This document shows positions 1 to 12,263 of a stretch of DNA of 64,000 bases, in pieces. The stretch lies in the NCBI RefSeq assembly GCF_932294415.1, contig NC_065542.1:2869501-2933500 (forward strand). Direction: 5' to 3'. The DNA comes from Quercus robur (Eukaryota; Streptophyta; Magnoliopsida; Fagales; Fagaceae). The notes below the pieces were generated by a model. It worked only from the letters and a program-made list of their open reading frames with translations, had not been told where the DNA came from and did not search any database. The position numbers were made by a program, and so were the translations under genes. How positions within the stretch are numbered: the first letter of the stretch is position 1; every line of letters begins with the position of its first letter.

Positions 1-560
1 CATAAAAGCAAAGAATATGGATAGTAAGAATTATGTTGTAATTTTCTTTTTAATAAATTCAATAGTTGCAATTGTACCCTCAGCACTCACTAATCATTTT
101 TTTTTTTAATTGAATAATAGGTGTTTGCACATAAAGGGTCCATTAAGTAAAATTTAGATTAACTTAAAAAAAAAAAAGCTTTTATGAGTTATAGTTAGCT
201 TAATTGATGAAGTTTCTTATCGTTATAGGCTGAAATTCTATCATATTTATTCAAAAAAGAAAAAAAAAATTGTTATTAAAAATAAGTTAGAGGGAGGATT
301 TTGAAAAAAATGATGATGGGCCATTAATTAAGTAAAACTTGCTCTTAAATTGATTAATTTTGTTAATAAAATAAGCGAAAAGGGAGTGTTTTGAATAATC
401 CTTCCACTTATTAAAAATAAAACCATTTATTTTAAAAATAAATCCTTATGCCAAATAAAAGCTAACCTATTTTTTGGAGATTGTAATAATGTAATTATTC
501 TTAATGGCTGATAATAATAATAATTAAAACAGAAGTCCGGTCCAGTCCTCTTATTTTGTC
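1..560. other. AT-rich intergenic DNA
   Basis: No coding signal is seen. Homopolymer A and T runs dominate. Positions 185-240 resemble the head of the tRNA-derived SINE family found near 17.1 and 17.5 kb (a GTTAGCTTAATTGATGAAG box), so a decayed SINE piece is likely there. Confidence 0.4.
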
Positions 561-774
561 TCTCCCTCCCTCGTTCACTCTCAGCTTAGTCTCACCTTCT
601 CACTCACAGCACCAATTTAGGGCTTTTTTGGTCTCTCCTTTCACTTCCGCACCCTCTCTGTGTCTCTAATCTTGCTCTCTCTTTCTTTCCTCCTTTTTGG
701 TTTGCACTCTCTTCAAGTCTAATCTTTGTGAAGAAGCTGAAATTTTCTGAAGAAAGGTATTTTTTGAAATGTTT

Positions 775-1470
775 AGATTTTCTCAAGTACTTCAAATAAT
801 TTATTTATATCATTTTTAAATTTAAAATTTATATATAGTTTGACATTTTGATTTTTTGGAAAAAAAAAATCTATATATATATATATTAAAGAAAAATATA
901 AACAAATGCAATATCTTTGATGATTTATTAATAATAATTATTTCTAAAATGTATCTCTTAATTTATATAAAGTATTAGGATTTTTTTATTATCTTTTTTT
1001 TATATTATATTTTTGTCGTATTAATTATTTCTACTTATATTTATGTTGACATTTTTAATATATGTGTCTATCTTTGTCATAGATGTTGATGAATGTCGCA
1101 ATATAAAGACTCCAAAACTTGGTAGACTTAACAATAATGGACTGCAATTGAGTAGATGAGATATTTGCAATCTATTTTCTATTTAATCTCTCTTCCTCAA
1201 CTCCAACTGATAACCCACCGCTACTCGAGGAGACCCGACTCACCCAAACCGATTCCTCTCCCCGATTATCTACGGGTTCAATTCTTGGGCACAAACCCAA
1301 CTCATGGACAACCCCACAACCTCCAATCATGTCAGAAGGCAACTCTTGTAAGACTTAATGAGTGAATACTACTTAAAAAGTTGACGAAATTGGATCATGA
1401 TATGGATGCATGACTTATTGTAATAGTTAAATTGAAGATACTTTCTCTAATCGTGTCAACAATTATTTTA

Positions 1471-1529
<59 letters not shown>

Positions 1530-1790
1530 CTAACGAGGGTATCTAGAACTCTTCGAACACCTGACTATTTTCATCGGTGTGTGTTATTCTCGGTTCATAC
1601 ATAACAAGTAATTATAGGCTGAAATCTTTGACGGTGGTTCAAATATGCTCTTTTTGGTTTCAAATTTAGGACCTCTATTATAAACATATATTAATGATAT
1701 GGGAAAGCTTGAAATTATGTATATATATAATCTATGAATTAACTGCCTTCTTTAGTCACATTGTACATATACTAACTGCAAGCTAACCAT
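775..1790. repeat. Diverged segmental duplication, copy 1
   Basis: Two blocks here (about 775-1085 and 1318-1790) match 6830-7815 and 8604-9165 with many scattered differences. The patatin gene lies between the two copies. This copy lacks the solo LTR present in the other one and so shows the empty site at about 930-945. Confidence 0.75.
1475..1527. repeat. (AT)n microsatellite
   Basis: An uninterrupted AT dinucleotide tract of roughly 50 bp lies inside the duplicated segment; the paralogous copy near 8.8 kb lacks it. Confidence 0.95.
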
Positions 1791-2699
1791 GGTAAGCGGT
1801 ATAAGCCCAACTGAAGTGATTGCCATGACAAGGAAATAAAAGATAAACCCAGTCAATGTAAAGAGCAATTTAGTAAAAATAAATATTATAAATCATTTCA
1901 TACACCAAATAATGCCTTGCCTTAGTTCTCTCTCTCTCTCTCTGACACACACACACGCACACCTCCCTATCAATGACCTTTCATAGATTGAGAACTATGT
2001 GCATTGGTTACTGACTTTTTTATTTTATAAAGCATGTGAATCAGACTAGTAGTTACATTTCATTAGAGGGGTTGTGAAAACAATCATGTAATAGATAACT
2101 TTCATATTTGTTAGTTTGTTTTATGCAAGTTATGACCATATCAGATCTACTCTTTTTTCTTTTTCTTTTTGGTGACTATTTTTTAATGGATGTAGGTGAA
2201 TTCCAACTATGACTATGTAGATGTGAATGATTCTGATGAAGAATTGGACATGGCATCAATGGTAACTACTCCCGAAGGTTCATAATCACTAGCTGCATAT
2301 AAATTCATAATTTTGAATTGTGCATGTATTTTCTCTATGAATTTGTTGTGTTTTAACTAGTATTTATGTTAGAGTTTTCTTGCCCTTGCTAGTTTCCCTT
2401 TTCAAATCTAAAATTATGTATTGAGCTCAAATAGAGCAGTTTTAGTAGAATTTGAGAGAAATACCTCCTTTTTTTTTCTTTTTTTTTTTATAAGAGGGAG
2501 AATGAGAATCAAGCAATCAAATTGAATGGAGAAACAAATTTATCTGTAGTGATGAAGCGTATATTACACTCTTATTGGTCTTTGCAAGTGATCTTTAATT
2601 ACCAGCAATTGTATGAGGGGCTGCACAGCAATTTTGCTGTTGTCCTTCTCGAATTATAAATGCTTGATGGATATCTATATCCAATTCCAGGTGAGACTT

Positions 2700-3330
2700 G
2701 GCTTTAGCTTACTAATTAGGGGTAAAGCAAGCAGAATTTCCTAGTTGGTTTCAGTATGTAACATACTAACATGTTCCAAAAGAAATGGCCCAAGTCAGTA
2801 TATCATACGTAAAAGTAGAAAGAACCACATTGACACTTGGTAGCTTTAGAAGTTTAAACTAGCGGTAGATATTCCATAGAGCTGAGGAAGTTTAGAAAAC
2901 ATGCTCAAATTTGCGCTTGTGATAGGCTAGAATTTGATTATACCAAACTTGGGACCAATTTGAAGCCTGAGCATCACAAGAATACTGTGAAACCCAGCAC
3001 TCTTCTCTAAAATCAAACTTTGAAGGCCACGACCATTTGAGCAAAACCATTAGTTGCCCTTTAAATATTGCCTCAGAATAGCTGTGTCATTATGACATCG
3101 ATCACATATCGGACTTATCCTTCAATCAATTTGGCTCATACCATTGACATAAGCATCAATATCATAGAGATAGCAATAACTTTCTTTTCCATATAAGTAA
3201 ATTTTAAATCCAATGTGAGACACTTGCATGCTAATAACAACATAAATAATTTGCATTTCAACTTTATTGATACTAATAGTCATAGAAACTTCTTTTTCTG
3301 AAAATTATGTCATCTGGAGGTAGCCATTCT
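2700..3330. other. Intergenic / 3' flank of patatin gene
   Basis: No ORF, RNA gene or clear repeat is seen. It probably includes the 3' UTR and terminator region of the minus-strand patatin-like gene that ends at 3331. Confidence 0.4.
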
Positions 3331-5203
3331 TTATTTTCCGTGTTGTGATCCTGCTTCAGCAAGCCTTTTATGCATGGATAAAACTTTAGCTGCACTGCAT
3401 AGATAAGTAGAAACATGCAAAATCAGCACATATGATATGATGCTAAGTTTCTGAAGATTCAAATACTACGAGAATAGTGACATACCTGCTGAGAGCCTCT
3501 CTATTTGTACCTTGATTAGTAGGCTCAAGAATTCCAGTATCCAAATTCACCCTCGAAACTGGTTTATCTAATAATTCCTCTCCAACTTTCACAAGATTAT
3601 CCAAGTTTTCTTTGGTGGCAATATCCACAGAAGAAATTGTTCTGTTTAATGTATCATCCTGCACTTGTTTTATGTGGTAGGTTAGAATGTAGATAAATAA
3701 ATAAATAAATAAATATATATATATATATATATAGATAAAATTAAATTTCTCAAGCTTTTAAAATCTTTTTTTTTTTCCCTCTTTTGACATAATTTGTGGC
3801 TATATGACAAATGAATGATTAGTAAATACCTGAATTCGAAGATAATATTGTTGAGACTGAAAGATTTGAAGGTCAGTCCAAATATCAAGGTCCATTATGT
3901 CTTTCTTAGCTTCCATAAGTGTATCCTCTAATGGACTTTCACCCTTATGGGTCAACCATTGCTGCAAAGCCCACTTAGCCACTTCATTGGCATCATAGGT
4001 ATTTTCTATTTTTTGTGAACCAGTTCCTAAGGAAACAACTAGAAAACGAACATTGGTGATTACTTTGCTAGGAATGATTTCTTTTTTTGCTTCTCCAATA
4101 GCAAGCTTTGTCTGCAAAGAACAAATACAAATGAATAAATATTTTTATTGCTAGTTTTGAAAACTCAAAAATTAAAATTAAATCTTTCAAATTACCGGAT
4201 TGTCATCACCAACACCACCATCAATTAGATTAAATTCCCTCACTCCCATTTTGGGATCATTGGTTTCAAAATAGTAAGCTGGAAGAAATGTTGGAGCAGC
4301 TGAAGTTCCTATGCATATATCTGAGAGCAAGGCATCCATGCTAGGATTCTTCTTCACCTTATAACCATGAAAAAAGACATTGTTAATATAGACATTGTTA
4401 AAAGACATTACATTCAAATTAAACATGAAAAGAACAATAATAATTGTAATAAAAAAAATTAAAATTTTAATGATATAGACTAACTTTGTAACTAGAGAAG
4501 ATAGTAGTTTGTCTTAGCTTGATATCATAGGTTGGAATCACTACATTTGTTAATGTCTGGTGTAAATGGGTATCTCCTAACTTTTCTTTGAGGATTTTAT
4601 GTAAATATTGACCGTCATATTCTGGACCAGTCAAAATTTTGACCATCTCTATGGCTTCAGTAATTACCCTATTACACAAGGAAATATATAGAAGATTAGA
4701 TTAATAACTTTATATGTGTGTGTGAGAGAAAAAATAATAAAAAAAATATAACTTAATTAACATTATTTTCTATAAAAAAAAAAAAAAGAAAGACAAAACA
4801 AGCAAACCCCATAACATTAGTGGCATAGGTGTTGATGGTTGATATTTTATCATCAAGATTTACCTGTTATGTTGAGGGAAGATTTTAGGGCAGTGATCAA
4901 GATAGAAGTTCTTGATATCTTTTGCAGCAAACAAAGGGCGATTGTTTTCATTTGGGGCAGTTAGCATGCAAGTCACAAGTCCACCAGTGCTAGTCCCAGC
5001 AATTATATCAAAATAGTCAGCAATTCTTGCTTCCGGCCCATCCAGTTTCTGAACATAAGTTACATAAGCAATTGAATTTTTTTTTTTTTTTTTTTAACAA
5101 AAAGAAGAAAACATTAAAAATAGCCTACTTTAAGAAGCCTTCTTTAGTCTATAATGCCGATCAATTTCTTAGGGACTGAACTTTGGTATTTAAAAACAGG
5201 TTA

Positions 5204-5286
<83 letters not shown>

Positions 5287-6026
5287 AAACAGGTTAAGTT
5301 AAACACAAAAGAGATAGTTAAAAAAAAAAAGTGACATATATATAGAGAGAGATGATTTTGACTTATAGGTATATTCGGTAAGGGGTAAATTGAACTTTAT
5401 TCACACACCAAAAAGCAAAGAAAAAAAAAATGAATCAATTGAACTTTTACAACACCCTATACTATTGTCTACCATAACCACTAAAAATTGTACCAAATAA
5501 ATACTAGGAACTGAGGGAAGACAGTTGACATATTGACGAGTTAATTATCTAACCCATCTAAATCCTAGTAGACCAACTTTGAGTTTTTTTAAAAAGTTTG
5601 GGGTAACAGTTTAAAATTTGATAGGGTAGAACAGATTTGAGTTTTCTAAAACAATAATTGTAGGTTACATAATTTTTTACAATCTTTTTCACAACTATTT
5701 AGTTAAAGTATCATGATTGATTAAGCTTGTATCAAATCGAAACCACTTTAATAATCTATTTAATTCTCTGAAATCATTACAAAGAAAGTCATTGGTCTAT
5801 TTTTTTTTTTAAACCAAGTCTAACTTAGTCTCAAAATTTTAAGTTTGATTAGTTAAACTATTATATAATTAAAAGAGATATAAATTACCTGAATTTCGGA
5901 TTCTAGGAACTCAATCATAATGCTTGGAATTATCCCTCTTATTCCTCCTCCATCAATGCTAAGAATGGTGATTAGATCTCCATATTCTTCAGGATTAATT
6001 TCAAAAAGGGGTTGTGTTTGATCCAT
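3331..6026 (-). CDS. Patatin-like phospholipase (acyl hydrolase)
   Basis: Patatin-like proteins are lipid acyl hydrolases that release fatty acids from phospho- and galactolipids with a Ser-Asp dyad; plant members act in defence and lipid turnover. Seven exons were read on the minus strand: 6026-5889, 5048-4864, 4668-4485, 4357-4196, 4111-3830, 3658-3486 and 3394-3331. All have GT-AG borders and compatible phases, giving 1188 nt and 395 aa, a normal length for the family. The oxyanion-hole motif DGGGIRG is at about residues 25-31, the nucleophile motif GTSTGG at about 63-68, and the catalytic Asp motif DGG in exon 4. That last motif continues VGDDNP where VAANNP is usual, a small variant. The start at 6026 (MDQTQP) is chosen because the N-terminus then has normal length; an in-frame upstream codon exists at about 6083. 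No signal peptide is seen, so the protein is probably cytosolic. It looks intact. Confidence 0.9.
5204..5281. repeat. Poly-T then (GA)n tract in patatin intron 1
   Basis: About 43 T in a row are followed by a GA dinucleotide tract of about 30 bp, inside the intron between exons 1 and 2. Confidence 0.9.
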
Positions 6027-6153
6027 TGCAACAATACAATGAAAATATCGGGTATTAAACGTTATGTGTATGAGAGGTATCAAAGGCTGTGTACGTATGA
6101 GAATAGACTGTAAAGAATACTTAATAATGTAACTGTGTGCTTGAAGGTCCTCC

Positions 6154-6161
6154 TATATATA
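6154..6161 (-). promoter_or_regulatory. TATA box of patatin-like gene
   Basis: TATATATA lies about 130 bp upstream of the chosen ATG, a normal distance for a plant gene with a short 5' UTR. Confidence 0.55.
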
Positions 6162-6169
6162 CTAGTAAT

Positions 6170-6829
6170 AATTGTACGTCGGTAATAAATTTTTAGCTAT
6201 GCGTATGACATTATTACAACTTCTTGTAATATTGTCACATGGATATCAATGTTACAACATATTGTAATGTTGTCATGCTTATCTGAAAAAAAAAAAAAAG
6301 CTATTGAATATTAAGGTAGAAAAAAGAGAGTGATGAAAAGAGATATGCATTACAACGTACTGTTTGTTAATTAACCTAGAAAAGAAAAACTTGGTTTATA
6401 ATTTTGTGTGTTTTCTAGCTTTAAAAGGATTCCTATATTTAATTGGAAAGCCTGACCCATAAGGCAGTGGCATCCCAACAGGCCCACTTTCAATCCTGAA
6501 GCCCAACTCACCCATGGCCCAATGTGAATTCTCGGTCGTGACAATCAGGCAAATATGGATGGCAATCAAATTGGACAAATTCGCATCACCCATCTAGTTA
6601 GACAATCATTCATGCGTTTTCAAATTTAATATCATTGAGCATGAGGAGTATTGAGCTAATTAAGATTATAGTTATTAAATCTAGACCGACCAAAACGATT
6701 GGATTGATGAATTGATAATTTGGTACTTAAATTGGTCCGGGTTTTTAACTGGACCATTTAAGCATATTATCAAGTCAAATCCAATGAATTCTTTAGAACT
6801 CCTTTAGATGGATTCTCAAAAATGTTCAG
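6170..6829. other. Intergenic DNA upstream of patatin gene
   Basis: AT-rich. Positions 6400-6600 are more GC-rich and give a short minus-strand reading frame rich in Gly and Pro. It matches nothing I know and is probably repeat-derived. No RNA gene is seen. Confidence 0.35.
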
Positions 6830-6983
6830 ATTTTCTCAAGTAATTCAAATAATTTATTTATATAATTTTTAAATTTAAAATTTATAAATAGTTTGACATT
6901 TTGGTTTTTTGGAAAAAGAAATTTTCAATATTAAAGAAAAATATAAACAAATGCAATATCTTTGATGATTTATTAATAATAAT

Positions 6984-7660
6984 TGTGGGGCCCGGCCCAA
7001 AACAATGGGCTACCTAAACACAGGCCCGTCCGAAAAGCATCATGTCCGAGGAGAAGTCATAGCCAAAACGTTATTCAAGCCCAACTACGGTAAAAGAAAC
7101 CTGTCCGAAGAGTAACATCTCCTCGGACGCTACGAAATCCAGGCCAAGAGCTCGCCCCTACCACTGCAGCTCATCCTCCAAGCATATAAAAAGAATAAAA
7201 CCCAAAATATCTCATGGAAAGCTGCTACCGCCACATTAAATGTGCCACAACCACCCTCTTGGCCGCATTAATGAGGAAAAGACCCCTGAACAGTACTGCC
7301 TTGGCCACTGCAACTCACAAGGGGATGATAAAGGTGTCTGATAGGACAGGTGCTCAAGTGGGGGCTTAGATGATCAACAAGTGTAAGGTTCGGATAGGAA
7401 TAATAGAGCTATATAATGTAATAGAGTCCCTCAAAGAAATGGACGGAAAAAACTGTATTCATCACTCAAGAAATAAAATCTTCTGGGGAGTATCCATTCT
7501 GGTGTTTTTATCCCTGCAACAACATTCTCCATACCTAAGGCCGACCAGGTTCACTGAGGTTAAGTTCTTTCACCCATCCTCTACAAACATTTATTGTGTG
7601 TTGCGCTTTGGGCCAAGGCCTGATCAAAAGAGTTTGGGCCAGGAAAATCGTGCAACTACA
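6984..7660 (+). mobile_element. Solo LTR, 677 bp
   Basis: The element begins TGTGGGGCCC and ends CAACTACA. It is flanked by perfect 5-bp duplications ATAAT (6979-6983 and 7661-7665). Removing it and one ATAAT gives exactly the sequence at about 930-945, the empty paralogous site. A forward TATA-like AAGCATATAAAAAG sets the strand. There is no internal region. It resembles Ty3-type LTRs of the same general kind as 25511-26264, but is a different family. Confidence 0.88.
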
Positions 7661-7857
7661 ATAATTATTTCTAAAATGTATCTCTTAATTTATATAAAGT
7701 ATTAGGTTTTTTTTTTTTATATTTTTTTTTCATTATATTTTTGTCGTATTAATTATTTCTACTTATATTTGTGTTGACATTTTAAATATATGTCTATCTT
7801 TGTCATAGTTGTGTGTGTATATATATAAAAATATATATTTATTTCTTTAATAAGTTA

Positions 7858-8040
7858 GAGCCCATTTGGGATGTGATGCAAGTTTTAGTTTATTTGAGTT
7901 TTTAACTTTTCTTTTTGGTATTATTTATGAATCCTATTATACTATTTAGCTAGTTTTTAACTTTTTTTTTCTACATTTTCGGTAAAAAGTTTTCAGTTTT
8001 AACTAAATAAACTCAATATTCTTATATGTCAAATAACCTT
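7858..8040. mobile_element. hAT-type MITE copy (decayed)
   Basis: A stretch with the pattern GTTTATTT, TATTTATGAATCCTA, ACTATTT, TTTTCGGTAAAAAG and AACTAAATAAACT recurs at 13315-13510 and 18108-18300, and more distantly at 62802-63120. It is non-coding and the ends are uncertain. Confidence 0.5.
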
Positions 8041-8297
8041 ATAGCTAGGTATTTTTTTTAATACTGACTATAGTCTATATCTATTTACATACTGTAATTT
8101 AAAAGGGTTGAGGAATTCCAATGTAGGAGAGGGAGTGTTGAAGAGCCTGAATTTCTAATTTATAATCAAATTTGTCATTCACAATATAAGATGATGACCG
8201 ATCTCTCAAGGTCACCCTAGTTACAAAAGAGACTAACATTTTTAGGCAAAGTATTAAAGTTCCATGCACCTAAACAAACCAATTCAACTAGTTACTT

Positions 8298-8339
<42 letters not shown>

Positions 8340-9412
8340 TACGTGATAGATTGTGATATCATGTTTAACATTTTTTTTTTCAATTTTAGTTATTAGTAGG
8401 TAGCGCTTTTTTTTTAATGGAAGAAGGGGTTAGTAGGTAGCTTTCATCTTCAAGTTGGGACCACTGCATTTTTTTACATTACACCAACTCTATTGAACAT
8501 GTCACTCCAATGGATGACTAGTCTTCTTATATGTGGATGAAACCAATGTGTAAGGCATTTTTTCCCTTTGATATTGGCATACATTCTAAAGGGTCGGTAA
8601 AAACCTTCAATCATGCAAGAAAGTCTCTCTTGTAAGAACTTAATGAGTGAATACCGCATAAAAAGTTGGTAGGACCAATTTTTGCAAAAAGTATAAAACT
8701 ATATCATATGGTATTTATTCACTGCGCCATTACATGAATGCATGACTTAGTACAATAAATAGACAAGTTACTTTCTCTGATCTTGCCACCAATTATTTGT
8801 GGAATAAATTCTTTTACTAATGAGGGTGTTTAGTCAGTTTAGAGCTCTTCTACCAATTGATCGTTCTTTTAGGTGTGTTATTTTTAGTCCACACTCACCA
8901 GTTAATTACAAAGAGAAATCTCTTAACCATAGCCCAAGATGTTCATTTTTCGTTTCAAAACCAAGACGTTCGCTTTTTGTATCAAAACCAAGACCTCAAT
9001 TTGAAACATATATTAATGATACAGTGTCACCTCAAATCTACATATATAATAACATAATATGGGAAAGATTGGAATTATGTGTATATATATAAAAGATAGG
9101 AATTAACTGCCTTCGATAGGCAGATTGTACATATACTAACACACTGCAAGCTCTTGTATTATGAGCTATGACACTAGAATTGATACTCAAATGACACACA
9201 AGTTACAATATTAGTGCTTCAAAAGAGAATCAGCTTCGCACTGGGGTCTTCCTAGCTTGAGCCTCATCAGCCGCAGTAAATTTTGTAACAAAACTCATTC
9301 ACCAATATATGGCACGCACAGACAATAATACTACTAACATATATATGGTACCAACCTAAGTAGAGTATCAAAATTGTGGAAGGCAAAAACGTGTTGAGGT
9401 CCAGCAAAAACC

Positions 9413-11756
9413 TTAGGTGACTACTACAGCAGGAGAAGCATTAACATGTAAGCATGATTCACTGGCTTGCCTAAACGACAAGGTTGGAAGTTTGTTTATG
9501 AATTCATCATCAGGACTAGACGACCTCTCACTTGAACCTGACCATTTCATTTGCATGAAGCTTCTCTTTCTCCAAGGACCCATATGGATTTTCTTTTCCT
9601 TCATCGACTTCTTGGCTGCATCACACAGAACTCGAACAATGGCATTGAGGTAGTCAGGTTTCCCTATGAAATATTCTGGTAACTGGCTTGTAAGTTTGTG
9701 GTACTCATCACATGCTTTTGCAATCTTGAATTGGTCACGGAACTCCAACTCAATCAGGAATGCTATTTGCTTCTTTCGAGAGGCTGTGCTTGCTATCACT
9801 TCTATATACTCATGTGAACCTATATTCCAAGAAAAAAAAACAATCAATATAAGATTTTGAAAATTTGCAATAGTTACCATGTCAAAGGTTATTATTGCTA
9901 GGATTGTATTCAACTATTCTTTATTACTTTCGTAATAAAACAGATAAAACTTAGGTAACTATCACTAAGTAGTGTACTTTAAGTTTGATTGTATTGAGCA
10001 ATAAATCAAATCCTTAAATTTAATTGTTCTTAAAAAAAATAACACTATTTTTTACTACATTAATCAATACAACCATGTGATTGATAACCTAAAATATAAT
10101 ATTTAAAGGCCCGTATCTAAGCTTTGTCATAATTTTAAAGCACAAACATTGAGGCAAAGGAAATAAATGTCTATCATGATGTTTCTACTAAAATATCAAG
10201 TAAGATTCTGCAAATTGAGCATAAATTAAACCATGGATGATTCATATTTTAAGAGAAATTAAAATAGAGGTTTTACCTCCTGGAAACTTTTTGGTGTGTC
10301 TCCATCTTGAGGTACAGAGAGTGGCCCTGAACCCTTTTTCACAAAGCAAAGTGACAACTCCACGTCTAAGGCAGTGGATGCAACCATCGGAGCTTGGCTT
10401 TGAGCACTTGCAATAGTCCGACTCTTTGGCAAGCTCTATGATTCGGCTAAGCTCTTGTCTCAACCTAGATGCTGTTAAACTATAGTTCTCCAAAATCTCC
10501 TGAAAAATATAACATAAAAACACAATCATTTTTAGCCCAAGGAATTTGATAGAAACTTGACAACCCATTTGTTCCATAAAAAATAAACAAATTATAATCA
10601 CCTCCTTTTTTTTTTCTATTAATTTTTTTATTGATTCTTTTTTTTTTCTTTTTAATCAATTTGTTTACTGATAAAAATAATAATCTAGTTATGTGGCTGA
10701 AAATAATTGATGCCCTAAAGCTAAATTTTCCAGACATTTTAACATAAATATATTTGGATTTAAAAATGATGGTGATTTTTTTTTTTTGAGGGACAATAAT
10801 GATGGTGATTTAAAAAAGACAAAAAAGATGTGGCAATGCAATAAGACAAGTGTTATGAACATAGCCAATTATTGTCACAAACAATAATATCTCTACGTCG
10901 TGCCAAATTAACCACAAACAAATGAGTGTTGTCCAGACACTTGAACCTGACAATTCTGAAATAACAAAATAACTATTATTCCAACTGTTACTTTCCCGGA
11001 AAAAGAAAAAAAAAAATTAAACCAAAATATCACTTATAATTAATCAAACAGGAAATATCAATATCATTCTTTCTCAAAAAAAAAAAAAAAAAATATAGTA
11101 CCATACACACTTTTTTTGTTTTTTGGTTTTCTTTCAATTAATTAATGTCGGTGCTAGAGCCTTGAATCAGCAAGCTGCAGCCCATGTTTTAATTACCGCA
11201 TAAACATATCAGCTTTCAATTACTTCCTATTTTGTTTGCACCAATCTAAAGTTTCAATTTCATTTTTTAAAATGGAAATAATTCAACTTTGCTTTTGTGC
11301 ATAAATATAAAAGGTCGATCGAGGACAATAAGCAGGAAAATATCATTTTTTTTTCCTATTTTTCATTCTAGTTAGGCTGTGCTACACAAACACAAGAACA
11401 TAATTTCAGAAAGAAGAAAAAATCACCAATTTTTTTTTAAAAAAAAAAATTTATTTTTCTTTATATCAAAATATTATGAAACACCAAAACGAAACAACAA
11501 AAGGAACCTCCAACTTTTCTCTTATGCTTTTGTGAAAGAGAAGAATATATATGTAATATGAAAGATTATGTTAATTAATGATATGTACCTGGAGCAAAAC
11601 CTCTTGTGTTTCCCAGTACAAGTTTCTCTCAACTGGGTCATCATGGGAGTCATTGCCATCGAATCCATATCCATCATGTTGGTCTTCCAAAGTTTTGTTT
11701 GAGTCGTTACCATCTTCGCCAAAAAACTCAGAAACTTTCTCCTCGAGGCCGTCCAT
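9413..11756 (-). CDS. DUF506 family (PDDEXK-like) protein
   Basis: Plant DUF506 proteins form a family related to PDDEXK nucleases but with no proven enzyme activity; some Arabidopsis members are linked to phosphate-starvation root-hair growth. Three exons were read: 11756-11589, 10499-10277 and 9819-9413, with GT-AG borders. They total 798 nt and 265 aa, at the short end for the family. Exon 1 is acidic (EFFGEDGNDSN). Exon 2 has the Cys-rich DYCKCSK and CIHCLRR segments and the conserved ATLCTSRWRHTKKFPGG. Exon 3 carries the family core HEYIEVI, the IELEFRDQFKIA block, LPEYFIGKPDYL and the C-terminal GPWRKRSFMQMKW. The start at 11756 is the first ATG after a TATA box and fits the family N-terminus. 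The ORF is intact. Localisation cannot be judged. Confidence 0.88.
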
Positions 11757-11797
11757 GCCCTGAATACTTTCTACAAAAGCCTTCCCTTCAAGAAGGA

Positions 11798-11828
<31 letters not shown>

Positions 11829-11888
11829 AAAATGGTAGGTGCGTGACGAAAGTGCTCTTGAAAGAAAATTGAGAATGAGGTGAGGGAG

Positions 11889-11912
11889 TATATATAGGGT
11901 TTGCCACGTCAG
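11889..11912 (-). promoter_or_regulatory. TATA box and ACGT element of DUF506 gene
   Basis: TATATATA at 11889-11896 is about 133 bp upstream of the ATG. Just further upstream is CTGACGTGGC (minus strand, 11903-11912), an ACGT-core site of the bZIP/ABRE type. A GA tract at 11798-11822 reads as a CT-rich 5' UTR on the gene strand. Confidence 0.5.
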
Positions 11913-11924
11913 AAATGAGAAAAA

Positions 11925-12263
11925 TATTGTGAGTTCTAGAATTGTTAGTATGCTATTATTGGAGCCTGGAGGCTTTTGGAGTTTGGACTATTGTCGAGAA
12001 GTGCAGAATTTTGTGCCAAAAAAAAAAAAAAAAAAATTACATATACATATGAAATGGCCTTTTATAGTAAGTTACTAATTGTTTAATTTAGAAAAATTGT
12101 AAAGATAATTATTGTGAATTTTACCAGGTTTACGTACAACTTGATGGATAAACATGGTTGATGCCACGTCAAAAATATATACAAATTTGTGAATTTTTTT
12201 TTGAAAGTTGATAATGATATGTACAGTTTATAAGATTTCAATAAAATAAAAAGTTGTAATTAT
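11925..12263. other. Intergenic AT-rich DNA
   Basis: Nothing recognisable apart from homopolymer A runs. Confidence 0.4.

Larger units (their letters stand above)
560..2690 (+). pseudogene. Possible decayed gene (exon-like islands)
   Basis: I do not recognise this gene. A CT-rich stretch at about 540-757 looks like a plant 5' UTR and ends in a good donor (AAG/GTATTT). At 2197-2261 there is an open exon-like island between an acceptor (GATGTAG) and a donor (ATG/GTAACT); it encodes an acidic peptide that includes DYVDVNDSDEELDMAS. After a long polypyrimidine tract, 2495-2690 reads as a third island, open except for one in-frame TAA, and ends in CCAG/GTGAGA. No domain is recognisable. The islands share a strand and have splice-like borders, but the stop and the lack of further exons suggest a remnant. 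It could also be non-coding. Confidence 0.25.
6830..9165. repeat. Diverged segmental duplication, copy 2
   Basis: Matches 775-1790 in two blocks: 6830-6983 plus 7661-7815, and 8604-9165. The first block is split by a solo LTR (6984-7660). The spacer 7816-8603 includes a MITE-like stretch (7858-8040) and AT-rich DNA not present in copy 1. Confidence 0.75.

Noticed and set aside
1081-1160. DVDECRN-like peptide after an acceptor-like TCATAG, recalling an EGF-like domain
   Set aside because: Too short and no further Cys pattern follows; chance match.
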